A stretch of DNA of 64,000 bases, taken from assembly GCF_000374845.1 (NCBI RefSeq), contig NZ_KB895413.1:124001-188000 (forward strand). Direction: 5' to 3'. A program made the position numbers and the translations under genes. Under the pieces are notes generated by a model. It saw only the letters and a program-made list of their open reading frames with translations, was not told where the DNA came from and did no database searches. This DNA is from Paenibacillus terrigena DSM 21567. GTDB taxonomy: Bacteria; Bacillota; Bacilli; Paenibacillales; Paenibacillaceae. This document shows positions 36,666-43,977 of this stretch, in pieces; position 1 is the first letter of the stretch, and every line of letters starts with the position of its first letter.

Positions 36666-37508
36666 ATGACGATCAAAATCATTACAGATGGCAGCTCAGA
36701 TCTTACACAGGAGCTCTCAGAACAGTACAACATTTCATTAGTACCGCTGTGCGTCCAATTTGGACATGAACAGTTCAAATCCAATATGGACTCAGAATTG
36801 TTCTATGCCAAGATGCAAGCGTCCGAAGAGCTTCCGAAGACATCGAGTCCTTCGCCGATGGCGTTTCTAACCCAATTTAAGGCGGCGGATCCGAAACAGC
36901 CCATTCTTGTATTGACGTTATCTTCCGTCTTAAGTAGTACTTATCAGCATGCATTAATGGCGAAAGAAATGTATCGTGATGAAGGCTTCACAGGTGAATT
37001 GGAAGTGATCGATGTGAAGACGACATCCATGGGTCTCGGATTAATTGCGATTCGCGCGTCCGAATGGGCACATACGATGGCATTTGAGGCGCTGCTTACA
37101 CGAATTCAAGCACTTATTACATCCTCGCATACTTTATTTACTTTAGATACATTGGAAAATGTCATTCGCGGGGGGCGTATGAGCCGCCTGGCAGGGAAGG
37201 TTGCTTCGGTTCTGAATATAAAACTGCTGATGCAGGCGAGTGAAGAGGGAGCGGTCGAGGTCGTAGAGAAACTTCGCGGGACGCAAAAAACAATGAAGCA
37301 TTTGATGGAAAAGGTTGGGGAAACTTGGCATCATGCCGATAAATCCTGGATTGCATGCGCCCATTCGAATTGTGAAGAGCGGGCCAAAGCCTTCATGAAG
37401 GATTTGGTGAGCAAATATCCATTCGATAAAGTGATTATTACGAATATGGGCCCAATCATCGGAACGTATGCGGGTGAAGGCGGTATTCTCGTAAGTTATT
37501 CTTCATAG
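36666..37508 (+). CDS. DegV family fatty-acid-binding protein
   Basis: A protein of 280 residues. 'KIITDGSSDLTQELSEQYNISLVPLCVQFG' is the DegV start, 'PKTSSPSPMAFLTQF' and 'LSSVLSSTYQHALMAKEMY' line the acyl-binding pocket, and 'TLDTLENVIRGGRMSRLAGKVASVLNIKLLMQ' is the second domain. In Firmicutes DegV/FakB proteins hold a fatty acid for phosphorylation by FakA. No fakA gene is adjacent. A terminator follows 11 bases after the stop. Confidence 0.92.
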   Translation: MTIKIITDGSSDLTQELSEQYNISLVPLCVQFGHEQFKSNMDSELFYAKMQASEELPKTSSPSPMAFLTQFKAADPKQPILVLTLSSVLSSTYQHALMAKEMYRDEGFTGELEVIDVKTTSMGLGLIAIRASEWAHTMAFEALLTRIQALITSSHTLFTLDTLENVIRGGRMSRLAGKVASVLNIKLLMQASEEGAVEVVEKLRGTQKTMKHLMEKVGETWHHADKSWIACAHSNCEERAKAFMKDLVSKYPFDKVIITNMGPIIGTYAGEGGILVSYSS

Positions 37509-37519
37509 TGCATTGATCT

Positions 37520-37548
37520 AACATGCGGAGATCTATCCGCATGTTTTT
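37520..37548 (+). terminator. Intrinsic terminator
   Basis: ACATGCGGA and TCCGCATGT form a perfect 9-bp stem with a 6-base loop followed by TTTTTT. Confidence 0.88.
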
Positions 37549-37701
37549 TATTTCATTCGGAACTAAGCTTTCTCCATTTCCCACTGTGAAACATGTTGCA
37601 CGGGGCATGGGGGGTTGTTATGATAAAGGAATAAGGTATGAATCGGTTGAAAAATCGAAATAAATAGAATGAGCAATGCAAGATGGAATGAGGTTGTGTC
37701 G

Positions 37702-39771
37702 ATGGATAAGAAGGAATTGCAAGTTCGTAATATAGATGCATTCGAGAAGTCGAGTGCCACCTTGGACAATCGAATAATGAAGAATACTCTAGCGGAACAG
37801 CAGAAGAATCTGATTCTATCCGTGATTTTATCTTTGCCTCTCTTATGGGTGATGATCTCACGTTTTGCTTGGATGACGAACATGTATGTTCCTTCGTTCT
37901 TACTTAATCCGTGGGTACAATTTCTTCTTGCGACCCCGGTACAGTTCTGGATTGGCCGTTCCTTCTATGTGGGCGCTTGTCAAGCACTGCGACGTGGGAT
38001 TGCGAATCTAGATGTACTCGTCGTGTTAAGTACGACATCCGCATACGTTTACAGCCTAGTTGCCATGGTCAAATGGACGAACCAATATTCCCATATGCCA
38101 GGCGTCTATTTTGAGACAAGTGCTCTATTGATTACGTTGGTACTCATTGGTAAGCTGCTCGAGTCTCTAGCGAAAGGGCAGACTTCTGCGGCAGTGAAGG
38201 CCTTGATGCGTTTAAGACCTCATTCAGCGACGATTATGCGGGACGGTCAGCCCGTCAATGTTACGATTGAAGATGTCCAAGTGAATGATATTCTGCTCGT
38301 TCAACCGAAAGAACAGATTCCTGTAGATGGTACGATTGTGGAAGGCGCATCGTTCATCGATGAATCAATGTTAACTGGAGAAAAGAGCCTTGTCTCCAAA
38401 AAAAGTGGTGATCGTGTCTTTGGTGCAACGATTAATGATAAATCGAGCTTCTATCTGAGAGCAGATCGAATCGGTGGACAGACCGTACTGTCCCGCATGA
38501 TTAAAGTGGTGGAGGAGGCGCAGCAATCGAAAGCGCCGATTCAGCGGGTTGCGGATTCTGTTGCGAGTGTATTCGTGCCTATTGTGGTTATGATTGCTAT
38601 CATCACGTTTGGTTTATGGTATATGGTCTTCCAGGCCGGAAATCTTGCTGCTGCGCTTGAAGCGGGAATATCGGTATTGGTTATTGCTTGTCCTTGTGCA
38701 CTTGGTCTGGCTACCCCTGCATCCATTATGGTTGGCTCTGGTCGTGCAGCGGAAGTTGGTGTTCTATTCAAGGGCGGCGAGTTCCTCGAATCCACGCATG
38801 AAGTAGACACGATCGTGTTAGATAAGCGGGGGACGATTACGAAGGGACTTCCTACGCTGACAGAGGTAGCGCTCGAGCCTAATCTTGATCAAATTCAAAG
38901 CGGACTGAATGCGGAAATGCTGCTGCGTTGGATTGGGCTTGCTGAACGCAGTTCTGCTCATCCGATTGCTGCTGCTATCGTTCGAGGGATCGAAGAACGA
39001 GGTATAAGCCTCGCAGATGATACGATTACGATAGAATATCTCGAGTCTTATGCAGGTTATGGGATACGTGCTGTTGTCGATGGGCATGACCTTGTGATCG
39101 GTACCAGAAGATTGCTCAGTCAATATCATATTGGCTTCAGTGTCGCAGAGCCTAAGCTGGCTGCACTAGAATCAACGGGCAGAACAGCAATACTCGCAGC
39201 GGTTGACGGAACTTATGTAGGTACACTTATGGTATCGGATGAGGTGAAAGAAACGACGGCGTCTGCCATTGCACGATTGAAGCAAATGGGGATTGAAGTG
39301 GTCCTCATGACAGGAGATCACCGTCGGACGGCGAACGCCATTGCGCATGAGGTTGGGATTGTTCATGTCCTTGCGGAAGTGCATCCCGATGAGAAAGCAG
39401 AAGCCATTCGAACGTTACAGACGGAAGGACATCAGGTCGCTATGGTAGGTGACGTATCGAATAATGGAGCTGCACTAGCCGCTTCAGATATTGGTATTTC
39501 GATTGGACCGAGCTTGGATGTGGCGATGGATGCAGGGGATGTCACCATTATGCGAGAAGATTTGAACTCGATTGCAGATGCCATACAGATTAGCAATAAG
39601 ACGATGAACAATATGAAATTGAATCTGTTCTTAGCGCTCGTGTATAATACGATTGCGATTCCTATTGCGGCTTTCGGCTTGCTAGAGCCTTGGATTGTTG
39701 GAGCAGCTATGGCGCTAAGTTCTATATCGGTTGTGTTGAATGCTTTACGATTACAGAAGGCGAAATGGTAG
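37702..39771 (+). CDS. P1B-type (CopA-like) ATPase with altered catalytic motifs
   Basis: A protein of about 689 residues with the membrane plan of a copper-transporting P1B ATPase and no N-terminal heavy-metal-binding domain. The metal-site residues are kept: CPC (about residue 330, '[13 protein letters not shown]'), YN in '[15 protein letters not shown]' and MxxSS in '[15 protein letters not shown]'. The catalytic motifs are changed. The phosphorylation motif is DKRGTIT (Asp374) instead of DKTGTLT, the hinge is GDVSNNGA (about residue 583) instead of GDGxNDAP, the actuator loop reads LTGEKSL instead of LTGES-P, and SEHP/PGxG read SAHP/AGYG. The Asp374 itself and Lys in 'PDEKAEAI' remain. 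It may be a weak pump or a non-pumping sensor. ATG 37702 has GAGG 8 bases upstream. Confidence 0.85.
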   Translation: MDKKELQVRNIDAFEKSSATLDNRIMKNTLAEQQKNLILSVILSLPLLWVMISRFAWMTNMYVPSFLLNPWVQFLLATPVQFWIGRSFYVGACQALRRGIANLDVLVVLSTTSAYVYSLVAMVKWTNQYSHMPGVYFETSALLITLVLIGKLLESLAKGQTSAAVKALMRLRPHSATIMRDGQPVNVTIEDVQVNDILLVQPKEQIPVDGTIVEGASFIDESMLTGEKSLVSKKSGDRVFGATINDKSSFYLRADRIGGQTVLSRMIKVVEEAQQSKAPIQRVADSVASVFVPIVVMIAIITFGLWYMVFQAGNLAAALEAGISVLVIACPCALGLATPASIMVGSGRAAEVGVLFKGGEFLESTHEVDTIVLDKRGTITKGLPTLTEVALEPNLDQIQSGLNAEMLLRWIGLAERSSAHPIAAAIVRGIEERGISLADDTITIEYLESYAGYGIRAVVDGHDLVIGTRRLLSQYHIGFSVAEPKLAALESTGRTAILAAVDGTYVGTLMVSDEVKETTASAIARLKQMGIEVVLMTGDHRRTANAIAHEVGIVHVLAEVHPDEKAEAIRTLQTEGHQVAMVGDVSNNGAALAASDIGISIGPSLDVAMDAGDVTIMREDLNSIADAIQISNKTMNNMKLNLFLALVYNTIAIPIAAFGLLEPWIVGAAMALSSISVVLNALRLQKAKW

Positions 39772-39894
39772 TAATTCCTTGATTTGGGACTTTTGAACGA
39801 GTGATATCATTTTGTAATCGCTTTGATACCCTTTTTCGTACAAACTGTATCATAATAGAATCGTTAGATTATGTGCGGAAAGAGAGTGTCGACG

Positions 39895-40320
39895 ATGAAT
39901 TCAAAGAAACTAATCCTCGGAATTTACGCATTGATGTTAAGTTTATTCATCATATCGTGTTCTACAACAGATCATCTCGATTCTGAAGCCCAGGTACTAA
40001 AGAGTACGCAGGTGAACACGGTTCCCACGATTGCTATTGGTATTAATGGTGGGAATATCGTTCCGAATCTTACGAAATCCATTTTAAGTAAGTATAAAGA
40101 AGGGATCACATTGCGGCAGCTTCTTGAGGGCAGTGGTGTCATCAAATTAACTGCAGATGGTAAAGATATCGTATCTGTGAACGAAGTCGCCTTGGATTCG
40201 CGGCTCCATTGGGGAATTCTACTCAATGGTAACCCGCTGACAAGCGGAAAACGGATGGATATGGTCATCAAAGAAGACGATATTCTAGAGATCGTAGTGA
40301 AAGAAACGAAAACGAAATAA
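39895..40320 (+). CDS. Lipoprotein with DUF4430-like beta-grasp domain
   Basis: A protein of 141 residues. The signal sequence 'SKKLILGIYALMLSLFIISCS' ends in a lipobox ISC, so it should be lipid-anchored. The mature part ends with 'GITLRQLLEGSGVIKL', 'WGILLNGNPLTSGKRMDMVIKEDDILEIVV', reminiscent of DUF4430/transcobalamin-like beta-grasp domains, a weak resemblance. It stands between the ATPase and a Lys-rich secreted protein. ATG 39895 is chosen because the signal peptide begins there. Confidence 0.6.
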   Translation: MNSKKLILGIYALMLSLFIISCSTTDHLDSEAQVLKSTQVNTVPTIAIGINGGNIVPNLTKSILSKYKEGITLRQLLEGSGVIKLTADGKDIVSVNEVALDSRLHWGILLNGNPLTSGKRMDMVIKEDDILEIVVKETKTK

Positions 40321-40421
40321 ATCACGTTGATTTTCATACACTTTTCACATCATTTTTCGATAATCCTCACATGATTGGGCGCTAATATTAGGTTATACCC
40401 AATCGAGAGGAGAGTTACAAA

Positions 40422-40793
40422 ATGATTAATTTGAAAAAAACCGTTGTAACATTTTTGACAGCTGCACTGATGGTGGTTAGCGCTAGTACAGCAGCCTTTG
40501 CTGCAGATGCACCAACGACAGCGAAGAAAGTAGATACGAAGGCAGCAGCAAAGGTAGAGACAAAAACGGCAGCAACGAAAGCTGTGAAGGTTACTAAACC
40601 AGCACCTGCTCCTAAAAAAGCTAAAACGGTGAAAGTCGTTAAAAAAGCCGTTAAATCGAAACATAAAGCTGCGAAGCTTAAAAAACATGTATCAAAACAT
40701 AAAAAACATCATCACAAAGCCATTAAAAAAGCAAAAAAAACAACGGCAAAAACAACGACAAACGCAAAAACAACGACGAGTAGCAAGAAGTAA
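40422..40793 (+). CDS. Secreted Lys/Ala/His-rich low-complexity protein
   Basis: A protein of 123 residues with a clean signal peptide (cleavage likely after 'AAFA', residue 27). The mature 96 residues contain about 32 Lys, no acidic cluster after the first third, and a His group 'KHVSKHKKHHHKAIKKAKK'. The ends are Thr-rich. It resembles histone-H1-like basic repeats or a cell-wall-binding polycation. The RBS GAGAGGAGAG is strong. It lies 95 bases upstream of a two-component system. Function is unknown; metal binding by the His group, wall binding or antimicrobial action are all possible. Confidence 0.75.
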   Translation: MINLKKTVVTFLTAALMVVSASTAAFAADAPTTAKKVDTKAAAKVETKTAATKAVKVTKPAPAPKKAKTVKVVKKAVKSKHKAAKLKKHVSKHKKHHHKAIKKAKKTTAKTTTNAKTTTSSKK

Positions 40794-40887
40794 GCAATTG
40801 ATCCATAAAGGCGGGAGGACGGAGTCTTCCTGTCTTTCTTGCTTTCTGCTAGAGTGAAGGGAAAGTAGACGAAGGGGGGAGCATGTG

Positions 40888-41589
40888 GTGTCACATATAT
40901 TTGTTGTTGATGACGATCCGAATATTTTACAACTCATTTCAGAGTATCTGCGTAAGGATGGGTTTCAAGTGACATCCTTCCCTGATGGTCACGAACTTGT
41001 GGACCGAATTCGTTCAGAGGCGCCGGACTGTCTGATTCTAGATATTATGATGCCAGGCGTGAATGGATTGTCACTTCTTACAACGATTCGTACATTCACA
41101 GAGATGCCGATTATTATGATTTCAGCACGCGGGGAGGAAGAGGACCGGATCATTGGTCTGGAGCTGGGGTGTAATGATTTCCTTCGTAAGCCGTTTCATC
41201 CCCGTGAACTTGTTGGGCGTGTGAAAGGTATGCTGCGTCTCGTTCAAATGCATAAATCTGTGGACGCATCGACGTCAGAACATGGAACGTATTTAACGGT
41301 TGGGAATATGAAAGTCAGTGAGGAGCTTCGCCGTGTCGAGGTGGAGGGGATGGAGATATCCTTCACTTCTCGTGAGTATGATTTGCTCGTATTCCTAGCG
41401 ACTCATATGGAGCGTCCATTCAGTCGAGAACAGCTGATTCAGCAGGTCTGGAAATATGATTTCTTGGGCGAAGTTCGCGTTGTTGACGATCTTGTTAAGC
41501 GGCTTCGTAAGAAGTTGGGCGACGCAGGAGCAATTTTTCATATTGATACGTTGTGGGGTTTCGGCTATAAGGCGACGGTGAAAAGCTGA
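40888..41589 (+). CDS. OmpR-family response regulator
   Basis: A protein of 233 residues. The receiver has 'FVVDDDPNILQ', 'DCLILDIMMPGVNG' and Lys in 'NDFLRKPFHPRE'. The winged helix ends 'LWGFGYKATV'. GTG 40888 is 7 bases after GGGGGGA; GTG 40885 is 4 bases after it. Its stop overlaps the kinase start by 1 base (TGATG). It probably answers to a membrane or envelope signal with the following kinase. Confidence 0.92.
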   Translation: MSHIFVVDDDPNILQLISEYLRKDGFQVTSFPDGHELVDRIRSEAPDCLILDIMMPGVNGLSLLTTIRTFTEMPIIMISARGEEEDRIIGLELGCNDFLRKPFHPRELVGRVKGMLRLVQMHKSVDASTSEHGTYLTVGNMKVSEELRRVEVEGMEISFTSREYDLLVFLATHMERPFSREQLIQQVWKYDFLGEVRVVDDLVKRLRKKLGDAGAIFHIDTLWGFGYKATVKS

Positions 41590-42899
41590 TGCGTACGATT
41601 CGAGGTCGAATTTTTATTGCGCTCATTATTGTTATGATTTTCTCCGTATTCACGTCCGTCTATATGGTAGATCGGCTCGTCGATGGTATGTTAATGGACC
41701 AAGCAAGGAACCAGTTACGTATTCAGATGGAGAAAGGGATTCAAATTATTGAAGGGGGCGACCCCGAAGATTTAAGCACAGATGATTTGGAATTGCGCTT
41801 TCGGGATCGGATGTACTATGCTGATTTTTTTATCCTTAACAAAGAAGATAAGATCATAGCCGCAGGCGATGATGAAATGATTGGTCGAACTGCGCATATT
41901 TCGATGGCGCGACAGGATCATTTCTTCGAGCTGAACCAAGAGAAAATGATGTATACGCATCAAAATCTAAAAAATGGGCTGCGCATCATTGTCTATACAC
42001 CAATGGATATTTTGAATCAAGTTTCAGATCGAATTCTCCATATCTCGATAAGATCGGTCATTATCAGCTTCGTCGTCATCTTCATCGTCGGCTTATGGCT
42101 AGTCTGGAATACGACGAGACCGCTTATGAAGCTTAAAGAGGCGGTGAGCCGATTTGAACCATCGTATCGAGGCGCACGGATGCCGAAGGGAGACGACACG
42201 GAAATTGGACAGTTAATGAATACATTTCACACCATGTCCGAACGTATTAGGCTGCATCATCAGCAGCAGACAGAATTCCTGCAGAACATATCTCATGAAC
42301 TTCGTACGCCTTTAATGTCTATTCAGGGATATGCGGAGGCGATTAAAGATCAGGTGGTGTCCGTAGAAAAAGGGGTAGAGGTCGTATCGACGGAATCCAA
42401 ACGGCTGATTCAATTAGTCGATAAGCTGCTGCAGCTTACAAGACTTGAGACCTTAGACGAAGTATGGAAAATGACGCATGTGGATTTGAAAGAGTTGATT
42501 GAGCAGGCTGTGCAGTTGTTGGGACCTGCTGCTAGTGAGCGTCAGGTTAAGATCGAAACGCATGCTGCTGCGATGGAGTTGGCCATACCCGCGGAGCAAA
42601 TTTTTCAGCTGACCATTAATTTTCTGCAAAATGCGGTTCGTTATGCCGCGACGGAAGTGGTAGTAACACTGGAACAGACGCCAAGTGGGTTTTGTATCAT
42701 CGTTGATGATGATGGTCCCGGGGTGCCCATCGCAGAGCGGCAATCTGTCTTCGAACGGAATTATATCGGTGAAGCGGGAGTAACGGGAATTGGGCTCGCG
42801 ATTTGCAAGCATATTGCAGATAAGCTGCAGACGAAGGTCGAATGTCTGGAATCACCGAATGGTGGTGCGAGGTTTACATTTGAATATAAAATAAAATAA
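41589..42899 (+). CDS. Sensor histidine kinase (BaeS/CpxA-like)
   Basis: A protein of 436 residues. Helix 1 'RIFIALIIVMIFSVFTSVYMV', an extracytoplasmic domain of about 130 residues ('YADFFILNKEDKIIAAGDDEMIGRTAHI', a dCache/PAS-like sensor), helix 2 near residue 155-175, HAMP, H-box 'NISHELRTPLMSIQGYAE', N box 'NFLQNAVRYA', G1 'DDDGPGVP' and G2 'GIGLAICKHIADKL'. The large sensor loop fits detection of an external or wall-associated signal. Confidence 0.92.
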   Translation: MRTIRGRIFIALIIVMIFSVFTSVYMVDRLVDGMLMDQARNQLRIQMEKGIQIIEGGDPEDLSTDDLELRFRDRMYYADFFILNKEDKIIAAGDDEMIGRTAHISMARQDHFFELNQEKMMYTHQNLKNGLRIIVYTPMDILNQVSDRILHISIRSVIISFVVIFIVGLWLVWNTTRPLMKLKEAVSRFEPSYRGARMPKGDDTEIGQLMNTFHTMSERIRLHHQQQTEFLQNISHELRTPLMSIQGYAEAIKDQVVSVEKGVEVVSTESKRLIQLVDKLLQLTRLETLDEVWKMTHVDLKELIEQAVQLLGPAASERQVKIETHAAAMELAIPAEQIFQLTINFLQNAVRYAATEVVVTLEQTPSGFCIIVDDDGPGVPIAERQSVFERNYIGEAGVTGIGLAICKHIADKLQTKVECLESPNGGARFTFEYKIK

Positions 42900-42932
42900 A
42901 GACCACCTATGCTTTCTGACTAGGCGGTCTTT
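42898..42932. terminator. Bidirectional terminator
   Basis: AAAGACCACCTA pairs with TAGGCGGTCTTT (one mismatch or G-U) across an 11-base loop, followed by TTATTATT on the plus strand and preceded by AT-rich sequence. It separates the kinase from the convergent fnr gene. Confidence 0.75.
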
Positions 42933-42936
42933 ATTA

Positions 42937-43656
42937 TTAAATGCGGCATATCGATAATGGGCATTTCTCACAATGACAAATTTCCTGTAGCTGCGCAACA
43001 TCTTTAATGACGATGAGTCCGCCTTCGTATTCGATGGCATCTTTCTTACGCAAGTCGCTAAGCATCCGGTTTACACTTTCACGTGTCGCACCGATCATAT
43101 TGGATAAGTCCGTATGTGTTACTTTCTTGTTGATAATCGTGTGTTCTCCGTGCGGTTCACCATAAGAATTACTTAGTCGAATAAGCGTAGAGCATAAGGC
43201 GCCAGGCTTGCCATAGAGCATGAGGTCGCGGAATTTCGTCTGCGTGAGCCGATGATGCTGTCCCATCCATTTCATGAACTCAATGGAGAAGTCGCAATGT
43301 TGGCAGAGGAGAAGCTCAAGATCTTTCTGCTCCACGATACCAATTTCCGTCTCTTCCATCACTTCAGCTGTGAAGCTGTGTTTGCCTTGGTTGAAGGGAT
43401 CGACATTTCCGACTAAGTCCCCAGCTTGGTACATATACATAATGAGCTCTTTGCCCTCATCTGTCGATTTTGTGATTTTGACTCGGCCTTTGCTAATATA
43501 GAACAGTTTGTCGGTTGGATCGCCCTCCCAGAATAGATGGGATCCCTCCGGAAAAATACGTTCTTTCATTACGACAGATAACCGATTGAAGTTCGTGTCC
43601 GAGAATACGCTTGTATTACCTGTTCTTTCTACATCGGTTGGAGATAGAAGTGTCAT
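42937..43656 (-). CDS. fnr: FNR-type oxygen regulator with C-terminal Fe-S cysteines
   Basis: A protein of 239 residues of the Crp/Fnr family. Cyclic-nucleotide-like barrel, residues 25-150 ('YISKGRVKITKS', 'YQAGDLVGNVDPF'). Helix-turn-helix, residues about 175-220, 'KVTHTDLSNMIGATRESVNRMLSDLRKKDAIEYEGG', whose E-S-V-N-R recognition helix is FNR-like. The end 'EICHCEKCPLSICRI' gives Cys227, 229, 232 and 237, close to the C-terminal ligands (with an Asp) that hold the [4Fe-4S] cluster in B. subtilis Fnr. It activates anaerobic genes. The divergent adhE and the pflBA genes carry matching operators. Confidence 0.9.
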   Translation of the reverse strand: MTLLSPTDVERTGNTSVFSDTNFNRLSVVMKERIFPEGSHLFWEGDPTDKLFYISKGRVKITKSTDEGKELIMYMYQAGDLVGNVDPFNQGKHSFTAEVMEETEIGIVEQKDLELLLCQHCDFSIEFMKWMGQHHRLTQTKFRDLMLYGKPGALCSTLIRLSNSYGEPHGEHTIINKKVTHTDLSNMIGATRESVNRMLSDLRKKDAIEYEGGLIVIKDVAQLQEICHCEKCPLSICRI

Positions 43657-43795
43657 AATATCATTTCCCTCCTCTGATATGCACTTTTTTAGTTGTTAAA
43701 ATCTATGATGTGCATTTCTTCACAAACTTATTTTATCACGTTTTTGATCACATCATAACGTTAATTTTTAAGTAAATTTGAATATTCAGTAAACA

Positions 43796-43811
43796 TTGTG
43801 GTAAAAATCAC
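43796..43811. promoter_or_regulatory. FNR-type site A (fnr/adhE intergenic)
   Basis: TTGTGGTAAAAATCAC matches TGTGA-N6-TCACA in 8 of 10 key positions. It lies nearer to fnr, so it may control fnr itself. A separate palindrome TCACTGACGAACAGTGA overlaps its right side (43808-43824). Confidence 0.45.
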
Positions 43812-43843
43812 TGACGAACAGTGAGCGCACATTGAAAACAGTG

Positions 43844-43867
43844 ATATTGTGATTTGTTTCACAATAT
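43844..43867. promoter_or_regulatory. FNR/Rex-type site B, 24-bp palindrome
   Basis: ATATTGTGA-TTTGTT-TCACAATAT has perfect 9-bp arms. It is a perfect FNR site (TGTGA-N6-TCACA) and differs at one position from the Rex consensus TTGTGAA-N4-TTCACAA. Confidence 0.75.
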
Positions 43868-43876
43868 GTTCACACT

Positions 43877-43922
43877 TTGTGAATAATTTCACGTAGATAA
43901 TCGGGAAACAATATGTTATGAT
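43877..43922 (+). promoter_or_regulatory. adhE promoter with FNR/Rex-type site C
   Basis: TTGTGAATAATTTCACGT (43877-43894) matches FNR in 9 of 10 and Rex in 16 of 18 positions. The -10 TATGAT (43917-43922) has no good -35, as expected for an activated promoter. With a start about 7 bases after the -10, the site is centred near -43, the class II activator position. The adhE start codon is 55 bases downstream. Confidence 0.65.
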
Positions 43923-43977
43923 CAATTTGTAAGCGGAATTGTAAAATATATGAAGTTTAAATGGAGGATGGAGAACC

